A stretch of 56,795 nt of DNA, taken from contig NZ_BCWB01000048.1 of NCBI RefSeq assembly GCF_001592045.1, positions 1-56,795 of the forward strand. The letters are read 5' to 3'. Both the position numbers and the translations under genes were made by a program. Shown here piece by piece: positions 1-9,635 of the stretch; the first letter of the stretch is position 1; every line of letters starts with the position of its first letter. The DNA comes from Thermobifida fusca NBRC 14071 = JCM 3263 (GTDB lineage: Bacteria > Actinomycetota > Actinomycetes > Streptosporangiales > Streptosporangiaceae). The notes beneath the pieces are model-generated. The model searched no databases. It saw nothing but the letters and a program-made list of their open reading frames with translations, and was not told the origin of the DNA.

Positions 1-294
1 ATCACTTCCGGCGAACCCCTTTTCGAGAACACCTTATTTCCTCGCCGCCACCTTAGACCGGCGGCCGGTTTTTCTTTCTCTTCCCCGACCCCCGAAAAAC
101 CGCCGCGGAGAGATTTTCGGCACAGGAAAGCAGGCGGTGGTTTCCGCACCGCAGTTCCAGGACAGCACGGTAAAAAGGTAAGGCTTTCCTCACTCGAATG
201 ACGGGGCGGAGAATACGGGACGCTGGTCGAATTGCGCCCTGCCCGGCGGGCCGCGGCCACCGGTGCGGCGCCGCGCCCCGCCGCAGACCGGCTC
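1..294. other. Left edge, non-coding as far as seen
   Basis: No convincing gene was found. At 57-74 a short GC-rich dyad (ACCG / CGGT) is followed on the plus strand by a T-rich run. It may be a weak plus-strand terminator for a gene lying left of the window. The open frame on the minus strand here is arginine and proline rich and looks like chance. Confidence 0.4.
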
Positions 295-3200
295 TCACCG
301 GTCGCCCGTTGCCCCCTCAGCGGCCTCCCCTGGGACGCTCGGCTGCGGGACCGCGGCGATGAGCGCGGCTAGGCCGTCCGCGTCCAGCAGGTCTTCGGGA
401 TAGACCGTCACATTGGCGCGGACGTAGTGGAACGCGGCGCGCACCCGCTCCAGCGGTATGTCCGCGATCCGCGCCCAGGCCACCCGGTAGGCCGCCAACT
501 GCACGGCCGCCGCACGGCGTTCCCGCTCCGTGGCGGGCAGCCGCCCGGTCTTCCAGTCCACTACCTCGTAGACGTCGTCTTCAGGGTCGTGGAAGACCGC
601 GTCCATCCGGCCCCGCACCAACCGGTCGCCGATGATGGTCTCGAAGGGGACCTCCACTTCCAGCGGCACCCGGTCCGCCCACACGCTCTGTTCAAACTGG
701 CGCTGGAGTTCGTCCAGGTCAGCGTCGCCCGTTGCGGTCTCGTCCGCAGCCCCGGGAAGCTCGTGCGGGTCGATCAGCGTCTCCTGGCCGAAACGCCGCT
801 CCAACCAGGTGTGGAAAGCGGTTCCTCGGCGGGCGTGCGGGGCGGGCGGGCGCGGCAGCGGGCGGCGGATCTGCTGGGCGAGCGCGGCCGGATCGCGGGC
901 CAGCGACACTAGCGCGGAGACCGTCAGGTGGTCGGGGAGTTCCACCTCGATAACGCGGGGGGCGCCTTCCTCCTGGTCGCGGTGGCGCAACAGGAGCTCC
1001 ACGTCCCGCGCCCAGTCGCGGATCCTGCGGTTCGCTGCGGGCCGCAGGAGAGCGCGGTTCATCAGGGCGAGCTCCCGCTCCCACTCCCCGTTCCGGTACC
1101 GGGCGACCAAGGCGGCGGCACGCTCGGCAGCGTCGCGGCGCTCGTCGGTCTGGGGCGGCCACACCACGGAGTTGTCCGCCACCAACTGCGGGTTGGGCTC
1201 CCCCTCGTCGGGCGGATCAGTCCACAGCGCGACCTGTCCCACGCCCGTCTCGCACACTTCGCGGATCTCTTCGAGGAACTCTGACGGTCCGCGGCTCCGC
1301 TGGGTCTCCTGCCCCCACCAGTGCCCGGTGCACACCAAGGAGAACGCGGCCCGGGTCACCGCAACGTAGGCGAGCCGCCGCTGCTCCATCAGTTCCCGGG
1401 CGCGTTCTGCCGCGGTGAACTGCTTGATCTCCTGAACCGTCACGTCGGCCAGTTCGGGCAGGCTGTCCCGGTCCCCGCGCAACGCGAACGGCAGGCTCGC
1501 CGCCTTGCCGGTCCAGCCCTTCACGGTCTTCGGAACCCCGGGGAACTGGCCGCGGCTCAGCCCGGGGATGACCACCATGGGCCACTGCAGGCCTTTCGCG
1601 GCGTGCACCGTCATGAGCTTGACCGTGTTGCTGGACCCGACGCGCTCCCCCGGTTCCAAGCCGTGTTCGGTGTCCTCCGCAGAGGTGAGGTAGGCGAGGA
1701 ACGCGCTCAGCGTGGGCGTATCGGTGGAACCGCTGAACCGCACCGCGGCGTCCACGAACGCGTCCAGGTCGGCCCGGGCCGCACTCTGGTCGCGGCCCGG
1801 CCGCGCCCCCACCTCGATGTCCAGCCCCAGCACCCGCTCCACTTCCATGATCAGGTCGGGCAGCGGCTGGCTGATGCGGGTGCGCAGCGTGCGGAGCTCT
1901 TCGGAGAGAGCCTGCAACCGCTGGTACCCCGTCGCGGAGTAGCGTTCCGGCGGGCCGAGATCGTCGAGGGCGTCAAGGAGACTGCCGGCCTCCGCTGTCA
2001 GGTCGAGCACGGTCTGCCGCAGCGGGTCCTCCTCGTCCACGCGGGCTTCCGCGGCCTCCCCGCGCAGGTCCCGGCGGGCTTCCTCGGCGAGTTCTTTAGC
2101 GCGCTGGTTGAGTGCGACCAGGTCGCGCGGGCCCAGCCGCCAGCGCGGCCCGGTGAGGATCCGGGCGAGCTCGTTCGCGGCGGTGGGGTCGTGGAGCACC
2201 CGCAGCGTAGCGACGATGTCCCGGACTTCCGGCACTTCGATCAGCCCGCCCAGTCCGACGACTTCGACGGGGATGCCGCGTTCTTCTAGGGCGCGCCGGA
2301 TCACGGGGAACTGGGCGCGTTTCCGGCACAGGACGGCGATGTCCCCGTAGCTGAGCGGCCCCCGATGCTCCTGTTCCGGCCAGGGCAGGCCGTCGGGCGC
2401 CGTGTGGTGTTCCGCGGATTCGCGCAGCGCCCGGTCGATCTGCTCGGCGATCCACTCCGCTTCCTCGGTTTCGGTGCGCAGCAGGGCGCACGTCACCCGG
2501 CCGCGCCCGGCCCGGGCAGGCCCCGGGTAGAGCACAGGCACATCCCGGGCTGCGGCACGCAAAGGCTCCGCGATACGTTTCGCGACCTCCAGGATGCGTT
2601 CGCCGTTGCGGAAGCTGGTGGACAGCTGGCGGACGGGCGCCGGCCGGTCCGGCTTCTCCGGAAAGTCGACGGGGAAACGCGACAGGTTGCCGGCGCTGGC
2701 GCCCCGCCACCCGTAGATGGACTGGCAGGGGTCGCCGACCGCGGTGACCGGGTGGCCGTTGCCGAACAGGGACTGCAGCAGCACCAGTTGGGCGTGGCTG
2801 GTGTCCTGGTATTCGTCGAGCAGGACCACGGCGTAGCGTTCGCGTTCGATCCGGCCCACCTCGGGGTGGCGTTGCGCGATACGCGCGGCCAGCGCGACCT
2901 GGTCGCTGTAGTCCATCACTTCGCGTTCCGCTTTGAGCTGGGCGAACTGCTCCAGCAGCGGCAGGAGCTGCTCGCGGTGGCGTTGGACAGCCAGCAGGTC
3001 GCGCACCAGGGCAGGGGTTTTCTTCAACTGGGCGGCGCGTTCGCGGAGCCAGTCCCCGTAGGCGCGTACGTCGTCGGGGGTGCACAGGTGCTCGGCGAGT
3101 TCCTGGGCGAGGGCGAGGACGTCATGCACCACGGTGGCGGGAGCAGAGGTGACCGCGTCCATCGGCCCGTCATAGGTGCTGACCACCCGGTGGACGAACT

Positions 3201-3621
3201 GCCAGGCGATCGCCGGGGTGATGATGCGGGTCGTCGGTTCGATCGCTTCCCGCAGCGCGTGGTCGCCGACCAGGCGGGTCGCATACGCGTTGTAGGTCGC
3301 AACGGTGGGCTCCCCGTCGAGGACGTCGTCGGGGACGACGCCCGCGCCCCGCAGTTGATCGAGCCGTTTCCGCACGCGTTCCGCGAGCTCGGCAGCGGCT
3401 TTCCGGGTGAAGGTGAGGCCGAGGACCTGTTCGGGGCGTACGTGGCCGTTGGCGACCAGCCACACCACCCGGGCAGCCATCGTCTCGCTCTTCCCGGAAC
3501 CGGCCCCGGCGACGACGAGGCCGGGGCGTAAGGGTGCGGCGATGACCGCTGCCTGCTCAGGAGTGGGTTCAGGCAGTCCGAGCAGGCGCGCGAGCTGTGC
3601 GGGTCCGTAGACGTCTGTCAT
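295..3621 (-). CDS. adnB: AdnB, UvrD-type helicase-nuclease subunit
   Basis: This is the second subunit of the actinobacterial AdnAB end-resection motor-nuclease, which acts in the cytoplasm on double-strand breaks. The 1108 residues hold a UvrD-like superfamily 1 helicase: Q motif near 19-27, Walker A GAGSGKS at 39-45, Walker B LLDEYQDT at 267-274 and GDPCQSIYGWRG at 296-307. The C-terminus is a RecB-family nuclease with DWKTG at 1022-1026 and QxxxY at 1041-1045. Length and gene order (downstream of adnA, 114 bp gap, same strand) match mycobacterial AdnB of about 1100 residues. Both active sites look intact. Confidence 0.93.
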   Translation of the reverse strand: MTDVYGPAQLARLLGLPEPTPEQAAVIAAPLRPGLVVAGAGSGKSETMAARVVWLVANGHVRPEQVLGLTFTRKAAAELAERVRKRLDQLRGAGVVPDDVLDGEPTVATYNAYATRLVGDHALREAIEPTTRIITPAIAWQFVHRVVSTYDGPMDAVTSAPATVVHDVLALAQELAEHLCTPDDVRAYGDWLRERAAQLKKTPALVRDLLAVQRHREQLLPLLEQFAQLKAEREVMDYSDQVALAARIAQRHPEVGRIERERYAVVLLDEYQDTSHAQLVLLQSLFGNGHPVTAVGDPCQSIYGWRGASAGNLSRFPVDFPEKPDRPAPVRQLSTSFRNGERILEVAKRIAEPLRAAARDVPVLYPGPARAGRGRVTCALLRTETEEAEWIAEQIDRALRESAEHHTAPDGLPWPEQEHRGPLSYGDIAVLCRKRAQFPVIRRALEERGIPVEVVGLGGLIEVPEVRDIVATLRVLHDPTAANELARILTGPRWRLGPRDLVALNQRAKELAEEARRDLRGEAAEARVDEEDPLRQTVLDLTAEAGSLLDALDDLGPPERYSATGYQRLQALSEELRTLRTRISQPLPDLIMEVERVLGLDIEVGARPGRDQSAARADLDAFVDAAVRFSGSTDTPTLSAFLAYLTSAEDTEHGLEPGERVGSSNTVKLMTVHAAKGLQWPMVVIPGLSRGQFPGVPKTVKGWTGKAASLPFALRGDRDSLPELADVTVQEIKQFTAAERARELMEQRRLAYVAVTRAAFSLVCTGHWWGQETQRSRGPSEFLEEIREVCETGVGQVALWTDPPDEGEPNPQLVADNSVVWPPQTDERRDAAERAAALVARYRNGEWERELALMNRALLRPAANRRIRDWARDVELLLRHRDQEEGAPRVIEVELPDHLTVSALVSLARDPAALAQQIRRPLPRPPAPHARRGTAFHTWLERRFGQETLIDPHELPGAADETATGDADLDELQRQFEQSVWADRVPLEVEVPFETIIGDRLVRGRMDAVFHDPEDDVYEVVDWKTGRLPATERERRAAAVQLAAYRVAWARIADIPLERVRAAFHYVRANVTVYPEDLLDADGLAALIAAVPQPSVPGEAAEGATGDR

Positions 3622-3735
3622 GGCGTCCTGTCTGTGGGATGCGGCTAGACCCCAGGCATTGTCGCAGACCCGGCTGGGCCGCGGAGTGCCGTCGACCGCG
3701 GGCCCAGGTCGCTTCCCTCATCCCCGCAGCACAGG

Positions 3736-6700
3736 TCAGACGTGGTCGCCTTCGCTCTGCACTGGGCAGCTTGCCCGGACTGAACAGTGCCGGCACGACG
3801 GCGTGGCTTTCGCGCGGAACCGGGCCCCCGCCATGCCCGCGGCCACCTTCTGCACCAGCCGCTGCGGCCATTCAGGGTCCGCGTCGTCGGCGAGGGCCGG
3901 CTGGGTCTGCTCTTTCGCGGTTTTCCGGTCGCCGATCTGCAGCAGTGCTGCGCCGCCCGGCTCGACCAGGCCGTAGTGTTCGAACGCCGCCATCAGCAGC
4001 GCCAACTGGTAGACGCCGAGCTGGGGGTGGCGGCTGATCTCCCGGTCCGGTACCGCGGTCCCGGTCTTGATGTCGACGATGACACCGCGTCCTTCCGCGT
4101 CGCGTTCCAGCCGGTCCACTTGGCCGGAGATTTCGATGTTGCCGACTTCGACCCGGAACTTTTTCTCGGTGGCGACGAGTTCCCGCGGGTTCTCCTTCTG
4201 CCAGTCCAGGAACCGCTGCAGCATCTCCTCGGCGCGCTCCCGCTGTTTTTCGGCGTACCACGGGCCGCCGAAGTCAAGGTCGGACCAGATCTGGTCCATG
4301 CGCCGCAGGAGTTCCGGAAGGTCCGGGTTCTCCGCGGCGATGCGGGCCAGCGCGTGGACGATGCTGCCGATCCCGGACGCGGCCCGGCGTTTTTCCGCCC
4401 CCGCGGCGGTCTCCAGCAGCCAGCGCAGTTCACAGGTGGTGAACTTCTCCACTTGGGAAGGGGAGATACGGATCTGCTCCCCTTCGAGGACGAGGGGTGA
4501 GCTGTCGGAGAGTTCGGTGAGGGCGTACCACTCCGCGGGGTCGGCGCCGCGCACTCCCGCATCGGCGAGGCGGGCCAGGTGGGCGGCTGCGGCGCGGCGC
4601 ACCGGTTCGTCGGTGTGCGGGTCGAGGAGCGTGGCGCGCAGGTCGGCGACCAGGGCGGGCAGCGACAGCCAGCGGTATCCGGTGGCCAGGCGTTCCGGTT
4701 CGCCGAGGCCGAGTTCGGTGAGGAACCGGGAAGGCCGTTCTTCGACGTCCTCCCCGCCGACCGCGGTCACCACGAGTTCCCGCCGGGCCCGGGTGAGCGC
4801 GACGTAGAACAGCCGCCGTTCTTCGTCGAGCTGCTTGGACACCACGGCGGCCGGGGAAGTCTCCGCAAAACCGCCCACCGTGTCGAGAAGCTGTTCCACG
4901 CTGAGCAGGGAACCGCGCAGCCGCAGGTCCGGCCAGGTGCCTTCTTGGACGCCGGCAACCACGACCAGATCCCACTCCAGTCCTTTGGAGCGGTGGGCGG
5001 TGAGAATCCGCACCGTCTCTCCTTGGGGGGCCTGTTCGGCGAGCGTGTCCCCGGGGATCTCCTGGGCTTCCAGGTCTTCCAGGAAGCCTTCCGGGGAACC
5101 CGGCGGCAGCCGGTCGCAGTAGCGGGCGGCCCGCTCGAAAAGCGCCATCACCGAGTCCAGTTCCCGGTCTGCGGCCGCACCGTGGCGGCCGCCCGCTTGG
5201 CTGGCGCGCAGCAGGGTGTCGGCGCGCCCGGAGTGGTGCCACATCCGCCACAGCACTTCTTCTGCGTTGGCGCCTTCGGCGATGCTGTCGCGGACCAGGC
5301 GCAGCAGGGTGGCGATCCGCTCCGCAGGGGCCCGCACCTCCGGGTCGACCATCACCAGGTCGCGGGGGTCGTGGAGGATCTCAGCGAGCAGGGCCGCGGC
5401 GGGGCGGCGGCCGCCGGCGTCCAGTTCCAGTTGTCGCAAGGCGCGCCCGAGCCGCCGCAGTCCGAGCGCGTCGGCTTCTCCGAACGCGCTCGTCAACAGG
5501 TTGTGGGCGGCTTCCTCGTCCAACCGCTCCGGGTGGAGTGCGCAGCGGAGGAGCAGCAGCATGGACCGCACAAGGGGTTCGGACGCCAGCGGCAGATCGT
5601 CGCCGTCGACGGTCACGGGGACGTCGGCGGCGATGAGTGCGCGGCGCAGTACGGGGACGTGTCGGGTCACGGAGCGGACAAGGACTGCCATGCGCGACCA
5701 GGGCACTCCGTCGATGAGGTGGGCGCGGCGCAGCAGGTCCGCGATGGCAGCGGCTTCGTGGACCGGGCTTTCCGCGAGGAGCACTCGGGCCCGTCCCGGG
5801 GGTGTCCCTTCGGCGGGCACGAGGTTGCGGTGCGCGTTGACCCCTTCGCCGCCGGGCCCGGGGACGGCGGGCAGCCGCTGGGCGAGGGCCCGGGAGACCC
5901 GCAGCAGTTCCGCGCCGCTGCGGCGGCAGGTGTGCAGCGCCACCACGGGCGCGGGGTCTCCTGTGGGGGTGCGGAACCGGTCGGGGAAGTTGAGGATGTT
6001 GCGGACTTCAGCTCCCCGGAAACCGTAGATGGACTGGTCGGGGTCGCCGACCACGACCAGGTCGCGGCCGTCTCCGGCCAGGGCGTGAAGCAGTTCCTCC
6101 TGGGCGGGGTCGGTGTCCTGGTATTCGTCGACGAACACGACTTTGCGGGCGGCACGCTCCCGCGCCTGGATGTCCGGGTCGTTGAGCAGGTTGGCGGCGA
6201 CCCGCACGAGTTCCGCGTAGTTGAAGGTGGGCACGGGGGCGATGTCGAAGCGGCCGGTGTAGCGTTCCAGGAATCCCCCGGCGGCCACCCAGTCTTCTCG
6301 CCCGTGGCGGCGGCCGAGCTCCCGGACGTCGTCGGCGTGGAGTCCGCGTTCTTGCACCCGCATGAGGAAGTCGCGGAGCTCCTCGGCGAAGCCGCGGGTG
6401 TGCAGCATGGGGCGGAGCTGTTCGGGCCACTCGGGGGCGCCGTCAGCGAGTTCGCCTTTGAGGAGTTCCCGCACTTCCATCAGCTGCTCCGGGCCGGACA
6501 GGAGGCGGGGCGCGTGGTCGCCGACCCGCTGGAATTCGCGGCGGATCAGCGCGTAGGCGTAGCTGTGGAAGGTGAGGGCGAGCGGTTCGCGGACGGTGCG
6601 CCGCAGCCGGGCGGTGATGCGTTCCCGGAGTTCTTGGGCCGCTTTGCGGCTGAAGGTGAGGACGAGCACGTGCGCGGGGTCCACGCCCCGGTTCTCGACC

Positions 6701-6870
6701 CGGTCGACGATCGCTTCGACGATCGTCGTGGTCTTCCCGGTTCCTGGACCGGCGAGCACGAGCAGCGGGCCGCCTTCGTGGTCGACGACCCGGCGCTGGT
6801 CGTCGTCGAGCTCGGGTGCGGGCGCACGGTGCCGGATGCGGCGTACAAGACGGTACGGGGGGTTGTCCAC
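3736..6870 (-). CDS. adnA: AdnA, helicase-nuclease subunit with Fe-S cysteines
   Basis: This is the first subunit of AdnAB. The 1044 residues begin with a superfamily 1 helicase: Walker A GPGTGKTT at 41-48, then VDEYQDTD and GDPDQSIYGFRG. They end in a RecB-family nuclease with DIKTG at 933-937 and QLGVY after it. Four cysteines, C813 and C1026-x2-C1029-x5-C1035, flank the nuclease in the AddB/AdnA iron-sulfur pattern, so a 4Fe-4S staple is expected. It lies directly upstream of adnB on the same strand. Known biology of AdnAB: ATP-driven unwinding with incision of both strands. Function here is inferred from motifs and pairing. Confidence 0.93.
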   Translation of the reverse strand: MDNPPYRLVRRIRHRAPAPELDDDQRRVVDHEGGPLLVLAGPGTGKTTTIVEAIVDRVENRGVDPAHVLVLTFSRKAAQELRERITARLRRTVREPLALTFHSYAYALIRREFQRVGDHAPRLLSGPEQLMEVRELLKGELADGAPEWPEQLRPMLHTRGFAEELRDFLMRVQERGLHADDVRELGRRHGREDWVAAGGFLERYTGRFDIAPVPTFNYAELVRVAANLLNDPDIQARERAARKVVFVDEYQDTDPAQEELLHALAGDGRDLVVVGDPDQSIYGFRGAEVRNILNFPDRFRTPTGDPAPVVALHTCRRSGAELLRVSRALAQRLPAVPGPGGEGVNAHRNLVPAEGTPPGRARVLLAESPVHEAAAIADLLRRAHLIDGVPWSRMAVLVRSVTRHVPVLRRALIAADVPVTVDGDDLPLASEPLVRSMLLLLRCALHPERLDEEAAHNLLTSAFGEADALGLRRLGRALRQLELDAGGRRPAAALLAEILHDPRDLVMVDPEVRAPAERIATLLRLVRDSIAEGANAEEVLWRMWHHSGRADTLLRASQAGGRHGAAADRELDSVMALFERAARYCDRLPPGSPEGFLEDLEAQEIPGDTLAEQAPQGETVRILTAHRSKGLEWDLVVVAGVQEGTWPDLRLRGSLLSVEQLLDTVGGFAETSPAAVVSKQLDEERRLFYVALTRARRELVVTAVGGEDVEERPSRFLTELGLGEPERLATGYRWLSLPALVADLRATLLDPHTDEPVRRAAAAHLARLADAGVRGADPAEWYALTELSDSSPLVLEGEQIRISPSQVEKFTTCELRWLLETAAGAEKRRAASGIGSIVHALARIAAENPDLPELLRRMDQIWSDLDFGGPWYAEKQRERAEEMLQRFLDWQKENPRELVATEKKFRVEVGNIEISGQVDRLERDAEGRGVIVDIKTGTAVPDREISRHPQLGVYQLALLMAAFEHYGLVEPGGAALLQIGDRKTAKEQTQPALADDADPEWPQRLVQKVAAGMAGARFRAKATPSCRHCSVRASCPVQSEGDHV

Positions 6871-7323
6871 TCGATCTAGTTCAGCAGACTTTGATCTCTT
6901 CCGGGGAGGCGCAGGCCGCTTCGTTGGCCTTCATCTCATCCGCTGTCCGGGTTTTCTGTGGGATCCCGCACTTTTCGGACCACGGGTGGCCACTGCGGGT
7001 CGGGCCCTGTGTCCTCGTTCACTGGGTGCTGCGGCGGTGTCTCTGCGGCAGGGCCGGAAAGCCGGCGGCCGCGGTCCGGCTGCAGCGCGCAGTATGCGGG
7101 GCACGGCACAGGCCAGGCACAGGAAACCGTCCGCGCTGCCCACCGAGGACAGCGCCCTGCGGGGTCGGCTGGGCACTGCTGGCAGGCAGACTCGGCGGGG
7201 GACGGGCGCCATCGTCCATGGCTGCGCGGTGGTCGTCGCCCGCCGCGGCGGGCTCGGCAGTCGGCTGCTGCCGCGCCCATCAGGCACCGCCCCGGGTTTG
7301 GGCCCACGTCCCTGGGCGCCGCG
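6871..7323. other. Gap between adnA and the ATL gene
   Basis: This 453-base gap has open frames on both strands but none has a good ribosome site or a familiar product. One minus-strand frame (about 6936-7215) carries several cysteines spaced like C-x2-C and C-x4-C-x3-C. It has no start with a ribosome site and an odd Pro/Arg composition, so it is not called as a gene. It probably holds the adnAB promoter near 6871-6950. Confidence 0.4.
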
Positions 7324-7659
7324 CTATGGGTCGACCTGCTCGGCCGCGTGCTTCCCGTCCCAGCGGGCCTGAGCCATGTCCACCCGGGCGACGCCGCGCC
7401 GCAGCGGAGTCCCCTCGGCCGCGTAGTGGGCGAGAGCGGCCACCTCGTGTCCTTTGGGCGGCGATCCGTCGGCACGCACCACCCGCCACCAGGGGACCGC
7501 CCCGCCCCAGGTCGCCAGGACCGATCCGACCTGGCGGGGTCCGCCCTCGCCGAGGTATTCGGCCACATCCCCGTAGGACATGACCTTCCCCGGCGGAATG
7601 GACTCCACTACGTGGAGGACACGTTCGACGTAGTCGTCCGGAAGCGGCATGCCCGCCAC
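7324..7659 (-). CDS. Alkyltransferase-like (ATL) DNA-binding protein
   Basis: This 111-residue protein matches the DNA-binding C-terminal domain of O6-methylguanine-DNA methyltransferase. It has the PGKVMSYGDVA segment at 23-33 and the recognition helix around RQVGS at 42-46. The active-site PCHR motif is replaced by PWWRV at 56-60, so the alkyl-accepting cysteine is gone. That is the signature of ATL proteins, which flag O6-alkylguanine for nucleotide excision repair rather than repairing it themselves. Start is the GTG at 7659 or the ATG three codons in; neither has a strong ribosome site. Its position beside adnA resembles Rv3204 in M. tuberculosis. Confidence 0.88.
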   Translation of the reverse strand: MAGMPLPDDYVERVLHVVESIPPGKVMSYGDVAEYLGEGGPRQVGSVLATWGGAVPWWRVVRADGSPPKGHEVAALAHYAAEGTPLRRGVARVDMAQARWDGKHAAEQVDP

Positions 7660-7701
7660 TCTAACCGCGGCAGGCCAGGTGCACCCCCGGTACGGTCCGG
7701 C

Positions 7702-8097
7702 TCAGGTGAGGGCGCGCATCGTCGGCGAACGCGTCGCCGACCCCGAAGGGCCGCGCGGCTCCTGGGTGCCGTGGCTCCGCCAACTGCGCACCAGTCCCAC
7801 CGCTCCGGTCACCGCGATGACCACGCCCGCAACCCACGCGGTCCACGCCGCAGCAAGGTTTCCCGTGAAGCCGAACAGCCACGGGGTGAGGACCAGCAGC
7901 ACCCCGATGCCGATGAGGACCGCTTCACTGGAGAGCATGCCCGGCCGGGTGAGGGACAGGACCGCGGTGAGCACGGTGGCCAAGCCGAGGAGGAACAGGA
8001 CGACCATGCCCAAACCAAACAGGCCGTGCCAGACCCAGCTGAGCCCCACCACGATCCCTGCTGCCAGCGCCACCCAGTTGTCCCACTGTCCGCCCAT
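7702..8097 (-). CDS. SPW-repeat membrane protein
   Basis: The 131-residue product is almost wholly membrane-spanning, with four hydrophobic segments in two repeats. Each repeat has a W-x-N-W or TPW element and a following W-x-A-W turn, as in the SPW repeat family of unknown function. The last 25 residues are polar. The ATG at 8097 was chosen because a GGAGG ribosome site lies 7 bases upstream; the open frame continues further upstream but there it only mirrors moeZ. It lies between moeZ and the ATL gene on the same strand, separated from moeZ by a strong hairpin, so it is probably transcribed on its own. Confidence 0.8.
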   Translation of the reverse strand: MGGQWDNWVALAAGIVVGLSWVWHGLFGLGMVVLFLLGLATVLTAVLSLTRPGMLSSEAVLIGIGVLLVLTPWLFGFTGNLAAAWTAWVAGVVIAVTGAVGLVRSWRSHGTQEPRGPSGSATRSPTMRALT

Positions 8098-8176
8098 CAC
8101 ACACCTCCGGTCGCGCTTCCGCTGTGGAACACCGCTACCCGAGGCGGCGCGGAACTCACGTTCCCGACGCAAATGC

Positions 8177-8207
8177 GCGGGGCCGCCGCGGTGTGCGGCG
8201 GCCCCGC
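8177..8207 (-). terminator. Hairpin terminator after moeZ
   Basis: A perfect 12-bp inverted repeat (GCGGGGCCGCCG / CGGCGGCCCCGC) with a 7-base loop starts 13 bases past the moeZ stop codon. On the minus strand it is followed only by a short T run, so it is a GC-rich hairpin terminator typical of actinobacteria rather than a classic U-tract one. Confidence 0.65.
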
Positions 8208-8219
8208 AGGACGCCCAGG

Positions 8220-9380
8220 TCAGTACTTGGGGAGACTCGGATCGACTGTTTCGATCCAGGAGAGGATTCCGCCGCCCACGTGCACGGCGTCGGAGAAGCC
8301 TGCCTTCTTGACCGCGGCCAGCGCCTCGGCGGACCGTCCGCCGGACTTGCAGTGCAGGATGATCTGCTTGTCCTGCGGCAGTTTGGCGAACGCCTCGCCG
8401 GTCAGGAACTCTCCCTTGGGGATGAGGACCGCGCCGGGGATGTTGACGATCTCGTACTCGTTCTTCTCCCGGACGTCGACGAGGAAGAAGTCCTCGCCCC
8501 GGTCCATCTTCTCCTTGAGCTCCTTGGCGGTGATCGTGGATCCCCGGGCGGCCTCCTGGGCCTCTTCCGGGATCGTGCCGCAGAACGCCTCGTAGTCGAT
8601 CAGCTCGGTGATCGGCTCGGCGTTCGGGTCCTTGCGGATCTTGACGGTCCGCCAGGTCATCTCCAGGGCGTCGTAGATCAGCAGCCGGCCGACGAGGGGG
8701 TCGCCGATGCCGGTGATCAGCTTGATCGCCTCGTTGGCCATGACCGAGCCGATCGTGGCGCACAGGACGCCCAGGACACCGCCTTCCGCGCAGGAGGGGA
8801 CCATACCGGGCGGCGGCGGTTCCGGGTACAGGTCGCGGTAGTTGGGCCCGTACTCGTTCCAGAACACGCTGACCTGGCCGTCGAACCGGAAGATCGACCC
8901 CCACACGTACGGCTTGTTCAGCAGGACGGCGGCGTCGTTGACCAGGTAGCGGGTGGCGAAGTTGTCCGTCCCGTCCAGGATCAGGTCGTAGTCCGCGAAG
9001 ATCTCCAGCGCGTTGCTGGAGTCCAGGCGCTCCTTGTGCAGGACGACCTTGACGAACGGGTTGATCTCTTCGATCGTCTCCCGGGCGGATTCGGCCTTGG
9101 GCTTGCCGATGTCACTCTGGCCGTGGATCACCTGGCGCTGCAGGTTGGACTCGTCCACGACGTCGAAGTCGATGATGCCCAGGGTTCCCACACCGGCGGC
9201 GGCCAGATACATCAGCGTGGGAGAGCCGAGCCCGCCCGCCCCCACGACCAGGACTTTAGCGTTCTTCAGACGCTTCTGACCGTCCATGCCGACGTCGGGG
9301 ATGATCAGATGGCGCGAGTACCGTTGTACCTCGTCGATAGTGAGCTCGTCGGCTGGTTCGACCAGCGGCGGAAGCGACAC
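8220..9380 (-). CDS. moeZ: MoeZ, adenylyltransferase/sulfurtransferase
   Basis: This 386-residue fusion has a ThiF/MoeB adenylyltransferase (about 15-265) and a C-terminal rhodanese (about 282-386). The nucleotide loop VVGAGGLGSP is at 45-54, DGTDN at 136-140, and the rhodanese cysteine is C344 in HCKSGGRS. Family role: adenylates the C-terminal glycine of small sulfur carriers (MoaD, CysO, ThiS types) and transfers sulfur to form the thiocarboxylate used for molybdopterin, cysteine and thio-cofactor synthesis. The GTG start has GGAG 9-10 bases upstream. The only cysteines are C197, C207, C267 and C344, so the two CxxC zinc pairs of E. coli MoeB are absent. Confidence 0.92.
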   Translation of the reverse strand: MSLPPLVEPADELTIDEVQRYSRHLIIPDVGMDGQKRLKNAKVLVVGAGGLGSPTLMYLAAAGVGTLGIIDFDVVDESNLQRQVIHGQSDIGKPKAESARETIEEINPFVKVVLHKERLDSSNALEIFADYDLILDGTDNFATRYLVNDAAVLLNKPYVWGSIFRFDGQVSVFWNEYGPNYRDLYPEPPPPGMVPSCAEGGVLGVLCATIGSVMANEAIKLITGIGDPLVGRLLIYDALEMTWRTVKIRKDPNAEPITELIDYEAFCGTIPEEAQEAARGSTITAKELKEKMDRGEDFFLVDVREKNEYEIVNIPGAVLIPKGEFLTGEAFAKLPQDKQIILHCKSGGRSAEALAAVKKAGFSDAVHVGGGILSWIETVDPSLPKY

Positions 9381-9635
9381 AGCAGCTCCTCAAACAATCG
9401 GTAACGCAGCGTAGACACAGCAAGCGCGGATCTTGACTGCCTTTACACGCCGCGGGCTTGCTCATTATCCCAACCCACGGAGTAGGGTTTATCATTCCCC
9501 GGCAGGGATACGGGAACGGAAGCGATATCCGCCCTACCGTTTTTTCGCAGGTCAGTACTGATCTTGTGGACTCCGCCACGCCCACGAGGCAGCGAGGCCA
9601 TGCGGCGGAGAACGGCGCCACCGACTGGAGGTCCC

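Noticed and set aside
53-298. Minus-strand 81-codon frame after adnB
   Set aside because: It overlaps the adnB end by a few bases and has a random-looking Arg/Pro/Leu product with no ribosome site.
4579-6879. Plus-strand open frame of about 766 codons
   Set aside because: It lies wholly opposite adnA and has the composition of an antisense shadow.
6936-7215. Cysteine-rich minus-strand frame that at first suggested a WhiB-like or zinc protein
   Set aside because: It has no start with a ribosome site, lacks the conserved G-[VI]-W-G-G turn of WhiB proteins, and the other two frames are open as well.
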